Below, one piece after another: positions 36,401-43,600 of a stretch of DNA of 64,000 bases. The position numbers and the translations under genes were made by a program. Origin of the DNA: Desulfatitalea tepidiphila (GTDB lineage Bacteria > Desulfobacterota > Desulfobacteria > Desulfobacterales > Desulfosarcinaceae); NCBI RefSeq assembly GCF_001293685.1, contig NZ_BCAG01000003.1:1550001-1614000 (forward strand). Reading direction: 5' to 3'. Below the pieces are notes generated by a model, which was not told where the DNA came from, ran no database searches, and saw nothing but the letters and a program-made list of their open reading frames with translations. The first letter of the stretch is position 1, and each line of letters opens with the position of its first letter.

Positions 36401-36716
36401 GTACCTGGACTATTACTGGGAGGGACTTCGGGCGCCATTGCCTTTTTATTGCCGGTCCAGCCACGCCTACGCCCATCAACTCCTCGTGAATGGCCGCACC
36501 TCCAAAGAGGCGCTCGCTTTCGCCCAGCGCACTTGGCTCGGAAACGACTTTTCACCCGGTGAGGTATCGGACCCCTATTATCAGCTCTGTTTCCGCGAAG
36601 GTGCACCATTCCATGAGGATTTTGAAAGGATTGCGATTGACCTGTTCGGACCCTTGATAGCGGTCTCCCATTCGATCACACCGGAAAATCTGCAGGATGC
36701 CTCCTTTTTGGAATGA
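33417..36716 (+). CDS. recC: Exodeoxyribonuclease V gamma subunit RecC
   Basis: The 1099-residue protein has full RecC length. The N-terminus ISGNHMEMLVRGLAEVL and VLVQSRGMQRWISLQVA is the recognisable RecC opening, a helicase-like fold without working ATPase motifs. Further segments such as FGVSHLPPFHLEVLEALAQRIPVFLFLLNPC, SCHSPMREVEVLYDQLLDML, VMAPDIAVYAPFIHAVF, PYSVADQD and MRSIPSRIICLLGMN follow the family order. RecC holds RecB and RecD together, splits the DNA duplex and recognises Chi in double-strand break repair. RecB and RecD genes normally follow directly, but here the next gene is a minus-strand porin only 6 bases away. The partners must be elsewhere if the enzyme is complete. Confidence 0.9.
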   Translation: MPSELHIISGNHMEMLVRGLAEVLAAPVEANPHLVLQPDVVLVQSRGMQRWISLQVASINGVCANIEFPFPNAFIDRLCGLEDAAFGMTGAYDKPTLAFRICRLLPDLLAHSVFEPLQRYLAQDTNPLKRFLLSRKIADTFDQYAVFRPDWLVGWETGRAGTEQMPPSHQWQACLWRALGAQQNGLHRSALQKELVERLRQNDRAWRGLPSRISVFGVSHLPPFHLEVLEALAQRIPVFLFLLNPCRHYWADILSDQQMVRLRSRIPGTPDNGALYFQSGNRLLASLGVQGKEFFDLIHQCEAHHHELFQDNRNGLLLGGIQQDILDLVDRRRSDEEPTDEVVHADGSLRVHSCHSPMREVEVLYDQLLDMLDHTPGLEPRDILVMAPDIAVYAPFIHAVFGNPADPAHQMPYSVADQDLLASNSTIDTFIQLLDLVDGRMEASRVLSLLSCPSVQSRFGLFESDLQLIHRLVKEAGIRWGWDRADRRRHGLPGFRENTWQEGLDRLVLGWSMDSRESRLFSEVLPLQSIASGDGDILGRVIAYADAIHESMTQLDACVDSLEGWQVRLNALFERFFQLGPSEISHSQPLKTTIHRLKEIGLQLDEKATFSFDIIRQYLKDTLKQTSREAGFMTGGITFCAMLPMRSIPSRIICLLGMNHETFPRENHEPGFNLMAAEPRPGDRSRRNDDRYLFLEALISARDIFYLSYIGQNIQDNSTMAPSMVVDELLEYVAEGLGVPAEKLVVRHPLHAFSTLYFSGLDTQVFTYSAENRKAAEALITPPETEPFFTGALPSPDDHWRQCDWRDLGVFWVHPIRFLIENRLGVYLKPTADVVEDREIFKLDALSRYMVNQDLLKALAGGTSKQEAYRIVRAANMLPHGTVGRVECEQLVDHVETFLDTLKAIVPNEKPRSVRVDKALSPFAAHGEIDRVYPQGRIVYRMGKTRPKDLLGVFIHHLALQFCPEKHVVPMSILICTDQIWQLSPLQNPEDVLARYLDYYWEGLRAPLPFYCRSSHAYAHQLLVNGRTSKEALAFAQRTWLGNDFSPGEVSDPYYQLCFREGAPFHEDFERIAIDLFGPLIAVSHSITPENLQDASFLE

Positions 36717-36722
36717 AACCGC

Positions 36723-37322
36723 TCAAAAGCGCATGGCCAATCCCAGTCGAAAAGCATCTTCCTCCAGGTCCCAATCTCCTGGTCCGGATTCCATATCTAT
36801 ACGGTAGTGGGTGTAAGAAGCGCGGATAGAGGCATTGCGAAGGATCCGCAACCCCACGCCGGCATTGAATTCCAGATAGTTGTCCGTATCTGCGAAAGAC
36901 AGAGGGCTGGGGGCCCAGGTCAGCCCGCCGAAAACCTCCAACGGCACAGGTATCCGATCGGTCGGGAAGAGGTAGCCGGCTTCACCGGTAAACCCAAGCG
37001 CGCCCACATCTCCGGAATATCCACCATTGTCTGCGGTTCCGTAAATTCCTCTCACACCCACCTCGCATGTGAAACCCGGCGCCAATGTATCGCTGCCAAC
37101 CGTCAGGTTCAAAGAGCCCAACGTATACTCGACATCGTCGTCATCGGTGTGAACCACTGATCCGCCGATGCGATAGTAACCCGATTCGATATAGTCTTTG
37201 TAGTGAATGCCGCCGGATATGGATTCCGTTCCGGCCATCAGATCCAATTCAAGGGAATTTGCCCAGCAAACACCGTTTAACATGACCCACACCCAAAGGG
37301 CCCCCACTATTTTATGCATCAT
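36723..37322 (-). CDS. YfaZ-like outer-membrane beta-barrel protein
   Basis: This 199-residue protein has a signal peptide (residues 1-22, cleavage likely after CWA). Alternating amphipathic beta strands follow, such as GYYRIGGSVVHT, EYTLGSLNLTVGS, GALGFTGEAGYLF and LEFNAGVGLRIL. The C-terminus is AFRLGLAMRF, with the final phenylalanine that directs Bam-mediated outer-membrane insertion. The pattern and length fit the YfaZ family of small outer-membrane proteins of unknown function; OmpW-like is the main alternative. It is convergent with recC. A purine-rich ribosome site (GGGAGGGAGAG) precedes the ATG pair. Confidence 0.75.
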   Translation of the reverse strand: MMHKIVGALWVWVMLNGVCWANSLELDLMAGTESISGGIHYKDYIESGYYRIGGSVVHTDDDDVEYTLGSLNLTVGSDTLAPGFTCEVGVRGIYGTADNGGYSGDVGALGFTGEAGYLFPTDRIPVPLEVFGGLTWAPSPLSFADTDNYLEFNAGVGLRILRNASIRASYTHYRIDMESGPGDWDLEEDAFRLGLAMRF

Positions 37323-37452
37323 TGTTCTCTCCCTCCCGCATGGTTTTGGCCAGGAATCGGACCGGCCTGAGCTGCAACCCTCTTACGACAAATTACCAAT
37401 AATTTCAAATCATGAAACAATGTTGAGGGCTCCGGAGATCGAATTGCCATGC

Positions 37453-37480
37453 TTGACTTGACAATCCCGAAGCATATGGT
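37453..37480 (+). promoter_or_regulatory. Candidate sigma-70 promoter for tRNA-Leu
   Basis: TTGACT at 37453 and TATGGT at 37475 are separated by 16 bases, about 75 bases ahead of the mature tRNA. An overlapping TTGACA at 37458 offers a second -35 choice. The match is fair and position-supported only. Confidence 0.4.
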
Positions 37481-37555
37481 AAATAGCCTCAGGTTTCTTT
37501 CCCCGGACTGATCCATTCAATACTTAGGACAATACTCGGGGCAATGGAAACAATT

Positions 37556-37643
37556 GCCTGGATGGCGGAATAGGTAGACGCAAGGGACTTAAAATCCCTC
37601 GAAACTTAGTTTCGTGCCGGTTCGATTCCGGCTCCAGGCACCA
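37556..37643 (+). tRNA. tRNA-Leu (anticodon UAA)
   Basis: The 88-base gene folds as a class II tRNA: acceptor stem GCCTGGA/TCCAGGC, D arm, anticodon stem GGGAC with loop CTTAAAA and anticodon TAA, a long variable arm CGAAACTTAGTTTCG, the T arm CCGGTTCGATTCCGG and an encoded CCA end. The long variable arm and the TAA anticodon identify leucine. It reads UUA and UUG codons. No other tRNA is in the window. Confidence 0.97.
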
Positions 37644-37743
37644 AGCCTCCCGACGGATCCCGTGGGTTCAACAACGCATTGTCCTTCATCGATATTTAGG
37701 GCGAATTCCTTTCGGAAAAAATGAACTGAAGGTTCAGGCCGAG

Positions 37744-37772
37744 TTGACAAGTGCCCCGAGTACCTATATGAT
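37744..37772 (+). promoter_or_regulatory. Sigma-70 promoter of the HU/IHF gene
   Basis: TTGACA at 37744-37749 and TATGAT at 37767-37772 are separated by exactly 17 bases. This near-consensus promoter lies 30 bases ahead of the start codon of the HU/IHF gene, which implies high expression. Confidence 0.8.
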
Positions 37773-37802
37773 GTTGATTTAATTGAAATTAGGGAGGCAA
37801 CA

Positions 37803-38081
37803 ATGAACAAGGCCGATCTTGTCAAAGAGCTGAAAAACCAAAACGGATTTACCAGACAACAAGCTGAAAATGTTGTAGATATTTTTTTCAATACCATGGC
37901 CGATGCCCTCGCCAAAGGAGAAAGAGTGGAAATTCGAGGCCTGGGCAGTATATTTGTCAAAGAGTACAAATCCTACACCGGTCGAAACCCCAAATCGGGC
38001 GAACCCGTGAAAGTCAAACCCAAGAAGTTACCCTTTTTCCGTTGCGGCAAGGAGCTAAAGGAACGCGTTGACTTTAATTAA
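37803..38081 (+). CDS. HU/IHF-family DNA-bending protein
   Basis: This 92-residue nucleoid protein begins MNKADLVKEL and contains the helical dimer region and the beta-arm segment GRNPKSGEPVKVKPKKLPFFRCGKELKERV. That segment includes the proline that intercalates into DNA. Length and the R-N-P-x-T/S-G motif fit HU and IHF subunits; the C-terminus favours an IHF-beta-like or general HU-like protein, and I cannot separate the two. A near-consensus promoter and an AGGGAGG ribosome site precede it. It would bend DNA as a dimer and organise the nucleoid. Confidence 0.92.
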   Translation: MNKADLVKELKNQNGFTRQQAENVVDIFFNTMADALAKGERVEIRGLGSIFVKEYKSYTGRNPKSGEPVKVKPKKLPFFRCGKELKERVDFN

Positions 38082-38157
38082 ACGCTCCACCAACACACCC
38101 TCCGGCCAGGCCCATTACCAATCCTGAGCTGATCATTCGGGTGATAGGCAAGGATTC

Positions 38158-38568
38158 ATGCTTTTCTTCAAAAACGATGCCTTGAGGCCTCAATACCCCG
38201 GGGCTTCCGTTCATCCAGCGGACCATGTCAACGCAACTGATGAAGAAAAGTGGTATGTCTGCAATCAATGCCATCAAAAAATCACTCAACCCGGCTTCCG
38301 TCTGAACGTTCAAGGACGTCATGAACACACCTATGCCAATCCAAGCGGAATCGTTTACAATATCAAATGCTTTTCAAATGCCCAGGGATACAGTTTCCTT
38401 GGACCGGCATCGACGGAGTTCACCTGGTTTTCAGGCCATTCCTGGCGGATCATTATTTGTACCGCGTGCCTGACCCATATCGGCTGGCACTTTAAAAGCA
38501 ATGGAGGCGCCAACTTTTTTGGTTTCATCTCGGATCGACTGCTGTTCAAATCGACTTCCTCCGAATAA
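38158..38568 (+). CDS. Free-standing CULT (cereblon-like ligand-binding) domain protein
   Basis: This 136-residue protein matches the CULT domain, the thalidomide-binding domain of eukaryotic cereblon, also known as a short bacterial protein (MsCI4 of Magnetospirillum). The zinc site is C35 and C38 in VCNQCH with C101 and C104 in CTACL. The three tryptophans of the ligand cage are W90, W96 and W110; their spacings of 6 and 14 equal those of human cereblon (W380, W386, W400) and MsCI4. The surrounding FTWFSGHSWRI and HIGWHFKSN are also typical. No ubiquitin-type or protease gene is near, so the role is unknown; bacterial CULT proteins bind uridine-like and glutarimide ligands in vitro. An AAGGA ribosome site precedes the ATG. 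Confidence 0.85.
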   Translation: MLFFKNDALRPQYPGASVHPADHVNATDEEKWYVCNQCHQKITQPGFRLNVQGRHEHTYANPSGIVYNIKCFSNAQGYSFLGPASTEFTWFSGHSWRIIICTACLTHIGWHFKSNGGANFFGFISDRLLFKSTSSE

Positions 38569-38677
38569 AGAGGATTGTATTTTCACAAAACCACGGATCT
38601 CATCGGGGATATGGCGCCATGCCAGGTTAAGAGTCTATGGGTTGTGGATTTTTCTACCTGGAAATACTACAAAATGT

Positions 38678-38693
38678 GTTTTCACGTGAAACG
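38678..38693. promoter_or_regulatory. parS-like palindrome GTTTTCACGTGAAACG
   Basis: The 16-mer matches the bacterial parS consensus TGTTTCACGTGAAACA at 13 of 16 positions, with the whole TTTCACGTGAAA core intact. It lies in an intergenic region between the CULT gene and the next small gene. A chance E-box-like palindrome is possible, and no parAB genes are in view. Confidence 0.4.
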
Positions 38694-38721
38694 TCGAGGC
38701 CGTTAGCGTCTTAGAATCCCT

Positions 38722-38751
38722 TTGACACTCGGTTCCGTTTTTTTCTATACT
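38722..38751 (+). promoter_or_regulatory. Sigma-70 promoter for the small-gene/radical SAM cluster
   Basis: TTGACA at 38722-38727 and TATACT at 38746-38751 are separated by 18 bases, 84 bases ahead of the next start codon on the plus strand. It is a strong match and likely drives the hypothetical gene, the small membrane protein gene and the radical SAM gene. Confidence 0.65.
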
Positions 38752-38835
38752 CCAGACCGTTTTATGGTATCAGGACAATGGTTTTCCATGTCATAGTGGA
38801 CAGTTGATTCAAGATGATGAGGTAGTGACGTTGAC

Positions 38836-39168
38836 ATGCCGCTAAAACGTATCATTGAACAGTTCGGTGGGCTCGAAGTGGTCGAAAGTCGATGTGTCAC
38901 TGATGAATTTGTCGACCTTGTTTTTTCAAACAGAGACCTTCCTTCGTGGTACAACATCCTCGCGGAACAGTTAGGGGACCCGATCAAGCCCCAAGGGCAG
39001 GCTCCCAGCACGAAGGATCTCGAATTGACGTCGAAGACGGGCGGCATCAGAATTGAACAAACGCTCTTCGAAAAGCAATTGGATTCAGGGACGGTCATTG
39101 CCAAGTTTTGGCCCTGGAAAGACAATCGACATACCACCTTGCGCATGGCATTGCTGCTGAAAGGTTAG
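38836..39168 (+). CDS. Conserved-looking hypothetical protein
   Basis: This 110-residue soluble protein is not one I recognise. It has an N-terminal helical part (KRIIEQFGGLEVVESRCVTDEFVDLVF) and a charged C-terminal beta region ending RMALLLKG. No cofactor motif is visible. It lies downstream of a good promoter and 10 bases ahead of a small membrane protein gene, which is followed by a spore-photoproduct-lyase-like gene, so the three may be one transcript. No clear ribosome site precedes the ATG, but the frame and codon choice resemble those of the neighbours. Confidence 0.55.
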   Translation: MPLKRIIEQFGGLEVVESRCVTDEFVDLVFSNRDLPSWYNILAEQLGDPIKPQGQAPSTKDLELTSKTGGIRIEQTLFEKQLDSGTVIAKFWPWKDNRHTTLRMALLLKG

Positions 39169-39178
39169 GTTGGAGTTC

Positions 39179-39376
39179 ATGCAAGCGTTCATCATGCTCT
39201 TTCAGGCTTTATGTATTTTAATAGCGGCTGCCATCCTCGGCAACTGGTATCTCAAGGAAGCCCAACGCACCAAAATAGCTGGAAGACCCTGGTATGCTGT
39301 ATATTTTTCACTCCCCGGCCTTCTCATTATCGCACTGCTGTTCTTGTTGCCTTTGGTGATGTATCTAAAGAGATAA
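39179..39376 (+). CDS. Small two-segment membrane protein
   Basis: This 65-residue protein has two predicted membrane helices, one in AFIMLFQALCILIAAAILGNWYL and one in FSLPGLLIIALLFLLPLVMYL, joined by a short basic loop (KEAQRTKIAGRPW). The hairpin probably places both ends on the same side of the inner membrane. I do not know its family. GGAG lies three bases before the ATG at 39179; an upstream TTG or a later ATG are alternatives. It follows the hypothetical gene by 10 bases and precedes the radical SAM gene by 64. Confidence 0.5.
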   Translation: MQAFIMLFQALCILIAAAILGNWYLKEAQRTKIAGRPWYAVYFSLPGLLIIALLFLLPLVMYLKR

Positions 39377-39440
39377 ATTTATTCCTAACACTCCGGTCAT
39401 TGCTCAACTTCGAGATCCGGACCCCAGGCGACCTCTGATT

Positions 39441-40535
39441 ATGCCCATTGAAAAACTCTATGTGGACGCTTCGGTGGCCAACTTGCCCTTGGTCGACCGG
39501 TTCGTTCAATCATTAAGGTTGCCACCTGTTTTCGTTGAAAATCGTCAGCAGGTGTTTGATATCCTCAAAGGGGAGAAGGACCCCTGCCTGAGGGGAAAAC
39601 AACTATTACTGTTGACGCGCCTTCAGGGACCCTTTGTGCGCAAGTGCCCGGGCACCCGGGAATATACCTGTTGCGATTATCAAATTTTGAATATTGGCAC
39701 TTTTTGTACCATGGATTGTGCTTACTGCATCCTGCAAACCTATTTCCACCCACCCTTGCTTCAATATTTTGTTAATCAGGACAGATTGTTAGATGAGCTC
39801 TCGGAGTACTTTGAGCGGCCCAAGGGTCTACGTCTCGGCACGGGTGAATTTACCGATAGCCTGATTTGGGAACCCTGGTCTGACCTCACTCCAAAACTGG
39901 TGGAACGCTTTGCACATCAGAAAAAAACGGTTCTTGAACTCAAAACCAAAACGACCGCGATACAGCAGTTAAAGGGATTGGACCACCAGCGCAAGACTAT
40001 TGTTTCTTGGTCGCTCAACACCCCCCGCGTCATCGCGCATCAAGAGCGGGGGACCGCTTCTTTGAAAGCGCGGCTTGCTGCTGCGGCGGCATGTCGATCC
40101 CAAGGATATCCACTGGCATTCCATTTCGATCCTATTTTCGTCTATCCTGAATGGGAAAACGAATATCACGATGTGATTCAGACCCTATTCGACAATATTC
40201 CGCAGGATGAAATTGTCTGGATCAGTATGGGAACGTTTCGATTTATGCCGGCCCTGCAATCGGTCGTGCGCCAGCGTTTCCCCCAATCCGACATCATTTA
40301 TGGAGAATTCATCCCCGGATTGGATGGCAAGATGCGCTATTTCAAACCATTGCGTATCAAGGTGTATCAAAAGATTGCACGTTGGATAAAAGAACGGGCA
40401 CCGCGCGTCACGCTCTACTTTTGCATGGAAGATGACCAGGTATGGACCCAATGCCTGGGATTTTCCCCCCAGTCAAAGGGGGGATTGCCAGCCATGCTCG
40501 ACCAGAGTGCCCGCATCCATTGCGGCATAATATAG
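39441..40535 (+). CDS. Spore-photoproduct-lyase-like radical SAM protein
   Basis: This 364-residue protein has the radical SAM motif C-x3-C-x2-C at C89, C93 and C96 (CTMDCAYC), inside LNIGTFCTMDCAYCILQTY, which is the spore photoproduct lyase family pattern. The barrel continues with RLGTGEFTDSL, KTVLELKTKT, SWSLNTP and FHFDPIFVYPEW, also in family order. Spore photoproduct lyase repairs UV-made thymine dimers in Gram-positive spores; homologues in non-sporulating bacteria have unknown substrates. The CPGTREYTCCDY segment ahead of the cluster is also conserved-looking. It ends before a bidirectional terminator and is convergent with the EF-G-like gene. Confidence 0.85.
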   Translation: MPIEKLYVDASVANLPLVDRFVQSLRLPPVFVENRQQVFDILKGEKDPCLRGKQLLLLTRLQGPFVRKCPGTREYTCCDYQILNIGTFCTMDCAYCILQTYFHPPLLQYFVNQDRLLDELSEYFERPKGLRLGTGEFTDSLIWEPWSDLTPKLVERFAHQKKTVLELKTKTTAIQQLKGLDHQRKTIVSWSLNTPRVIAHQERGTASLKARLAAAAACRSQGYPLAFHFDPIFVYPEWENEYHDVIQTLFDNIPQDEIVWISMGTFRFMPALQSVVRQRFPQSDIIYGEFIPGLDGKMRYFKPLRIKVYQKIARWIKERAPRVTLYFCMEDDQVWTQCLGFSPQSKGGLPAMLDQSARIHCGII

Positions 40536-40563
40536 GGCCAATGGATCACAACTCTCCAAAAAC

Positions 40564-40601
40564 AAAAAACCGAATGGCCTGGTTCGGCGATTCGGTTTTT
40601 T
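40564..40601. terminator. Bidirectional intrinsic terminator
   Basis: The stem AAAAAACCGAA pairs with TTCGGTTTTTT around a 16-base loop, with A and T runs on each side. It lies between the convergent radical SAM and EF-G-like genes and should stop transcripts from both directions. Confidence 0.85.
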
Positions 40602-40656
40602 GATAGTTGCGGATAACGTTCCAAGCGCTCGTCAATTGCTTGACGAACGCAATTCG

Positions 40657-42726
40657 TTATTCACTCTCTTTGCTTCTCAGTTCGGCCAGTAGCTTTTCGG
40701 CCAACTGCGCCGGAACTTCATCGTACCGTTCGAATTCCATAGAAAAAATCCCACGCCCACCGGTCATGGAGCGCAGATCGGGAGCATAGGTGAGAAATTC
40801 CGCCATGGGCACTTCGGCGTTGATCACCTGGTACTTGCCAGCGCTGTCCATCCCAAGAACGCGACCGCGCCGGCTGTTCAGATCGCCCATAATGTCGCCC
40901 ATGAATTCATCCGGAGTGGTGATCTTCACCTTCATGATGGGTTCTAAAAGAACCGGTCCGGCCTGCTCGGCGGCCTTTTTAAACGCCAGGCTGCCGGCGA
41001 CCTTGAACGCCATTTCAGAGCTGTCCACGGCATGGTATGAACCGTCATCCAAGATCACTTTGAAATCAACGGTCGGAAAACCAGCCAGAACACCTTTCTT
41101 GGCAGATTCGACAATACCTTTTTCAACGGCCGGAATATAAGTTTTGGGAATCACGCCACCGACAATGCCGTCGACGAATTCAAATCCGCCGCCCCGCGGC
41201 ATCGGTTCGAGTTGAATCCAACAATCGCCGAACTGGCCATGACCACCGGTTTGTTTTTTGTGACGACCTTGTACGCGAACCTTTTTCTTAAAGGTCTCGC
41301 GGTAGGGAACTTTGGGCGCCTTGAGGTTGACTTCCACATTGTATTTGCGTTTCAGCTTCTCGATGGTCGCTTCGATGTGCACCTGGCCTGAACCCGACAG
41401 CAGGATCTCTTTGGTTTCCGCATTCCGGTCAACCTTCAGCCCCTGGTCTTCCTCGAGCAGCCTGTTCAATGAAGAAAAGATTTTGTCCTCATCCCCTTTT
41501 GACTTGGGCTCCAAGGCAAAGGTAATCAAAGTGGGGATGGATGTGGCCAGCTCGAACTTGACCTTTTTGTTGTCCGCGCACAGGGTGTCTCCGGTGGTGG
41601 TCTCCTTTAGTTTGGCAACCGCCACGATGGATCCAGGACCCGCTTCGTTGACCGGCCTTTGTTCCTTGCCCATAATGGTCAACAGCTGATTGTATCTTTC
41701 CTTGGTCTCTTTGGTCGAATTGTAAAAAGTGCCATCACCGGCCAGAGTACCGCTGACCACCCGGAAGATCGTCAATCGGCCCGCATAGGGGTCGGCTACT
41801 GTTTTGAATACGAATCCCGAAAAAGGAACGGATGGATCGGGTGAGATTTCACCGGCGCTCTTATCCGAGAGGTTGATACACTTCCGGGAGGCCGAATCCA
41901 GCGGGGAGGGCATGGCGGCGACGATGGTATCCATCAAGAGATCGATACCGATGTTTTTTGTCGCCGAACCGCACAATACTGGAATAAAGGTGCGTGACAA
42001 CACGCCCTTGCGCAAGGTCGCCTTGATCTCGTCATCACTGATCGCTTCGCCTTCCAGATATTTTTCAATCAGGCTGTCGTCGGCCTCGGCGATGTTTTCA
42101 ATCATGGCTTCGCGTTCGGTTTCAGCTTCATCCTTAATCTCTTCCGGAACGTCCGCAACGGACACAATGCCTTTATCGTCATAGAGATAAGCCTTCATCG
42201 CCACGAGATCGACGACGCCGTTGAATCCCGCCTCCTTGCCGATGGGCAACTGGATGATGATCGGCTTGGGGGTTTCAAACGATTCCTTGGCGTCCTGAAA
42301 GGCCCGCTGGAAATCGGCGCGCTCACGATCCAATTTATTGATGAAGATAACGGCCGGTTGATTGTAATCTGTGGCAAACTCGAATGCCTGCTCGGTTTGA
42401 ACCTTGACTCCGTCGACCGCGTCGACCACGATGACCACCGCATCGGCCGCCTGCATGCACAATTTGGTGTCCGTGAAAAAATTCTGGTCGCCGGGTGTAT
42501 CGATAAGGGTAATGGCGTGCTTTTTCCAAGGAATCTGGGCAAAGCTGGTGCTGATGCTGGCTTGACGCTTCAGCTCCTCAGGCTCAAAGTCCATGAATGT
42601 GTTGCCATCTTCGGTACGACCCTGACGGGTGATAATGCCCGTTTTAAAGAGCATAGCCTCTGCAATCGATGTTTTGCCCGCACCGCCATGGGCGACAAGG
42701 GCGATATTTCTCAGCTTATCTGCCAT
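40657..42726 (-). CDS. Divergent elongation factor G paralogue
   Basis: This is a 689-residue EF-G-like GTPase with the full five-domain length. The P-loop reads AHGGAGKTS instead of the canonical AHIDAGKTT. The G3 motif is DTPGDQNFF, where the catalytic histidine of the usual DTPGHVDF is replaced by D80. NKLD for G4 is intact. Domain III-V landmarks are present (EATIEKLKRKYNVEV, the GGHGQFGDC segment and GIVESAKKGVLAG). Such paralogues sit beside a standard fusA elsewhere in many genomes and may act in ribosome recycling or stress; with the histidine lost, GTP turnover could be slow. It is a single gene with a terminator downstream. Confidence 0.88.
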   Translation of the reverse strand: MADKLRNIALVAHGGAGKTSIAEAMLFKTGIITRQGRTEDGNTFMDFEPEELKRQASISTSFAQIPWKKHAITLIDTPGDQNFFTDTKLCMQAADAVVIVVDAVDGVKVQTEQAFEFATDYNQPAVIFINKLDRERADFQRAFQDAKESFETPKPIIIQLPIGKEAGFNGVVDLVAMKAYLYDDKGIVSVADVPEEIKDEAETEREAMIENIAEADDSLIEKYLEGEAISDDEIKATLRKGVLSRTFIPVLCGSATKNIGIDLLMDTIVAAMPSPLDSASRKCINLSDKSAGEISPDPSVPFSGFVFKTVADPYAGRLTIFRVVSGTLAGDGTFYNSTKETKERYNQLLTIMGKEQRPVNEAGPGSIVAVAKLKETTTGDTLCADNKKVKFELATSIPTLITFALEPKSKGDEDKIFSSLNRLLEEDQGLKVDRNAETKEILLSGSGQVHIEATIEKLKRKYNVEVNLKAPKVPYRETFKKKVRVQGRHKKQTGGHGQFGDCWIQLEPMPRGGGFEFVDGIVGGVIPKTYIPAVEKGIVESAKKGVLAGFPTVDFKVILDDGSYHAVDSSEMAFKVAGSLAFKKAAEQAGPVLLEPIMKVKITTPDEFMGDIMGDLNSRRGRVLGMDSAGKYQVINAEVPMAEFLTYAPDLRSMTGGRGIFSMEFERYDEVPAQLAEKLLAELRSKESE

Positions 42727-42838
42727 TTTCGATCACTCTTGCTCCTCTCTAAGAAAGAATATGGGGTTTGAATACCGACGCCATGAAAATTTTTATTGAT
42801 ATACAGGCACCCTGAAAAAATCAAGGGCAAAAACCTGA

Positions 42839-43588
42839 TTATAAAACGGAATCATCGTTGGCGAGCAGAATGATAAACTCCAGGTTTCCCTTGGGGCCCC
42901 GGATGGGGGAGGGGATCACCGGACCGGGTACCAGGCCGATTTCTTTGAAATAGTCGATCAGCTCCTGTATGACACGATCGTGCTGACGCGGATCGCGCAC
43001 CACCCCGCCTTTGCCGACTTGACCCTTTCCGACTTCAAACTGCGGCTTGATCAAAGCCAATATACGACCGTTTGGTTTCAAGAACGGTTGGACGGCCGGA
43101 ACAACGATTCTGAGGGAAATAAAGGAGGTATCAATGGTCGCCAGATCCACTTTTTCGGGCAGGCGTTCGGGGGCAAGGTGCCGAATGTTAGTCCTTTCTA
43201 TGGAAACGACACGCGGATCCCGGCGTAATTGCCAGGCCAGCTGACCGTATCCGACATCCACGGCATACACACGGCGGGCGCCATGTTGCAGCAGGCAGTC
43301 GGTAAATCCGCCTGTAGAGGCGCCCACATCAAGACATACCCCATCATCGAGTCGAAGTGACAGCGCCTCGATGGCAGCCGCCAGTTTCAACCCTCCCCGA
43401 CTCACATAGGGCAATTCTTCGCCCTTCAAGCTGATCGACGCATCCATGGGGATGGCTGTGCCGGGTTTGTCGCTGAGCTGTCCATCGACCAGCACTTTAC
43501 CTGCCATGATCAGGGCCTTGGCCCTGGGGCGGCTGGCTGCCAGACCTCTATCAACCAATAAGATATCCAGACGCTGCTTATTGGGCAT
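42839..43588 (-). CDS. tlyA: TlyA-family RNA 2'-O-methyltransferase
   Basis: The 249-residue protein has an N-terminal S4 RNA-binding domain (RLDILLVDRGLAASRPRAKALIMAGKVLVDG) and a C-terminal FtsJ/RrmJ-type methyltransferase with the SAM motif CLDVGASTGGFTDCLL. VYAVDVGYGQL and the lysine of LIKPQFEVG follow, and are part of the K-D-K-E catalytic set. TlyA methylates ribose in 16S and 23S rRNA in mycobacteria; the name hemolysin A is historical. It is the last gene of the xseA-xseB-ispA-dxs-tlyA series, 12 bases after dxs. Confidence 0.93.
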   Translation of the reverse strand: MPNKQRLDILLVDRGLAASRPRAKALIMAGKVLVDGQLSDKPGTAIPMDASISLKGEELPYVSRGGLKLAAAIEALSLRLDDGVCLDVGASTGGFTDCLLQHGARRVYAVDVGYGQLAWQLRRDPRVVSIERTNIRHLAPERLPEKVDLATIDTSFISLRIVVPAVQPFLKPNGRILALIKPQFEVGKGQVGKGGVVRDPRQHDRVIQELIDYFKEIGLVPGPVIPSPIRGPKGNLEFIILLANDDSVL

Positions 43589-43600
43589 GCCACATTGCGT

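Noticed and set aside
37556-37643. tRNA-Leu as an integration site for a genomic island
   Set aside because: I found no repeat of the tRNA 3' end elsewhere in the window and no integrase next to it.
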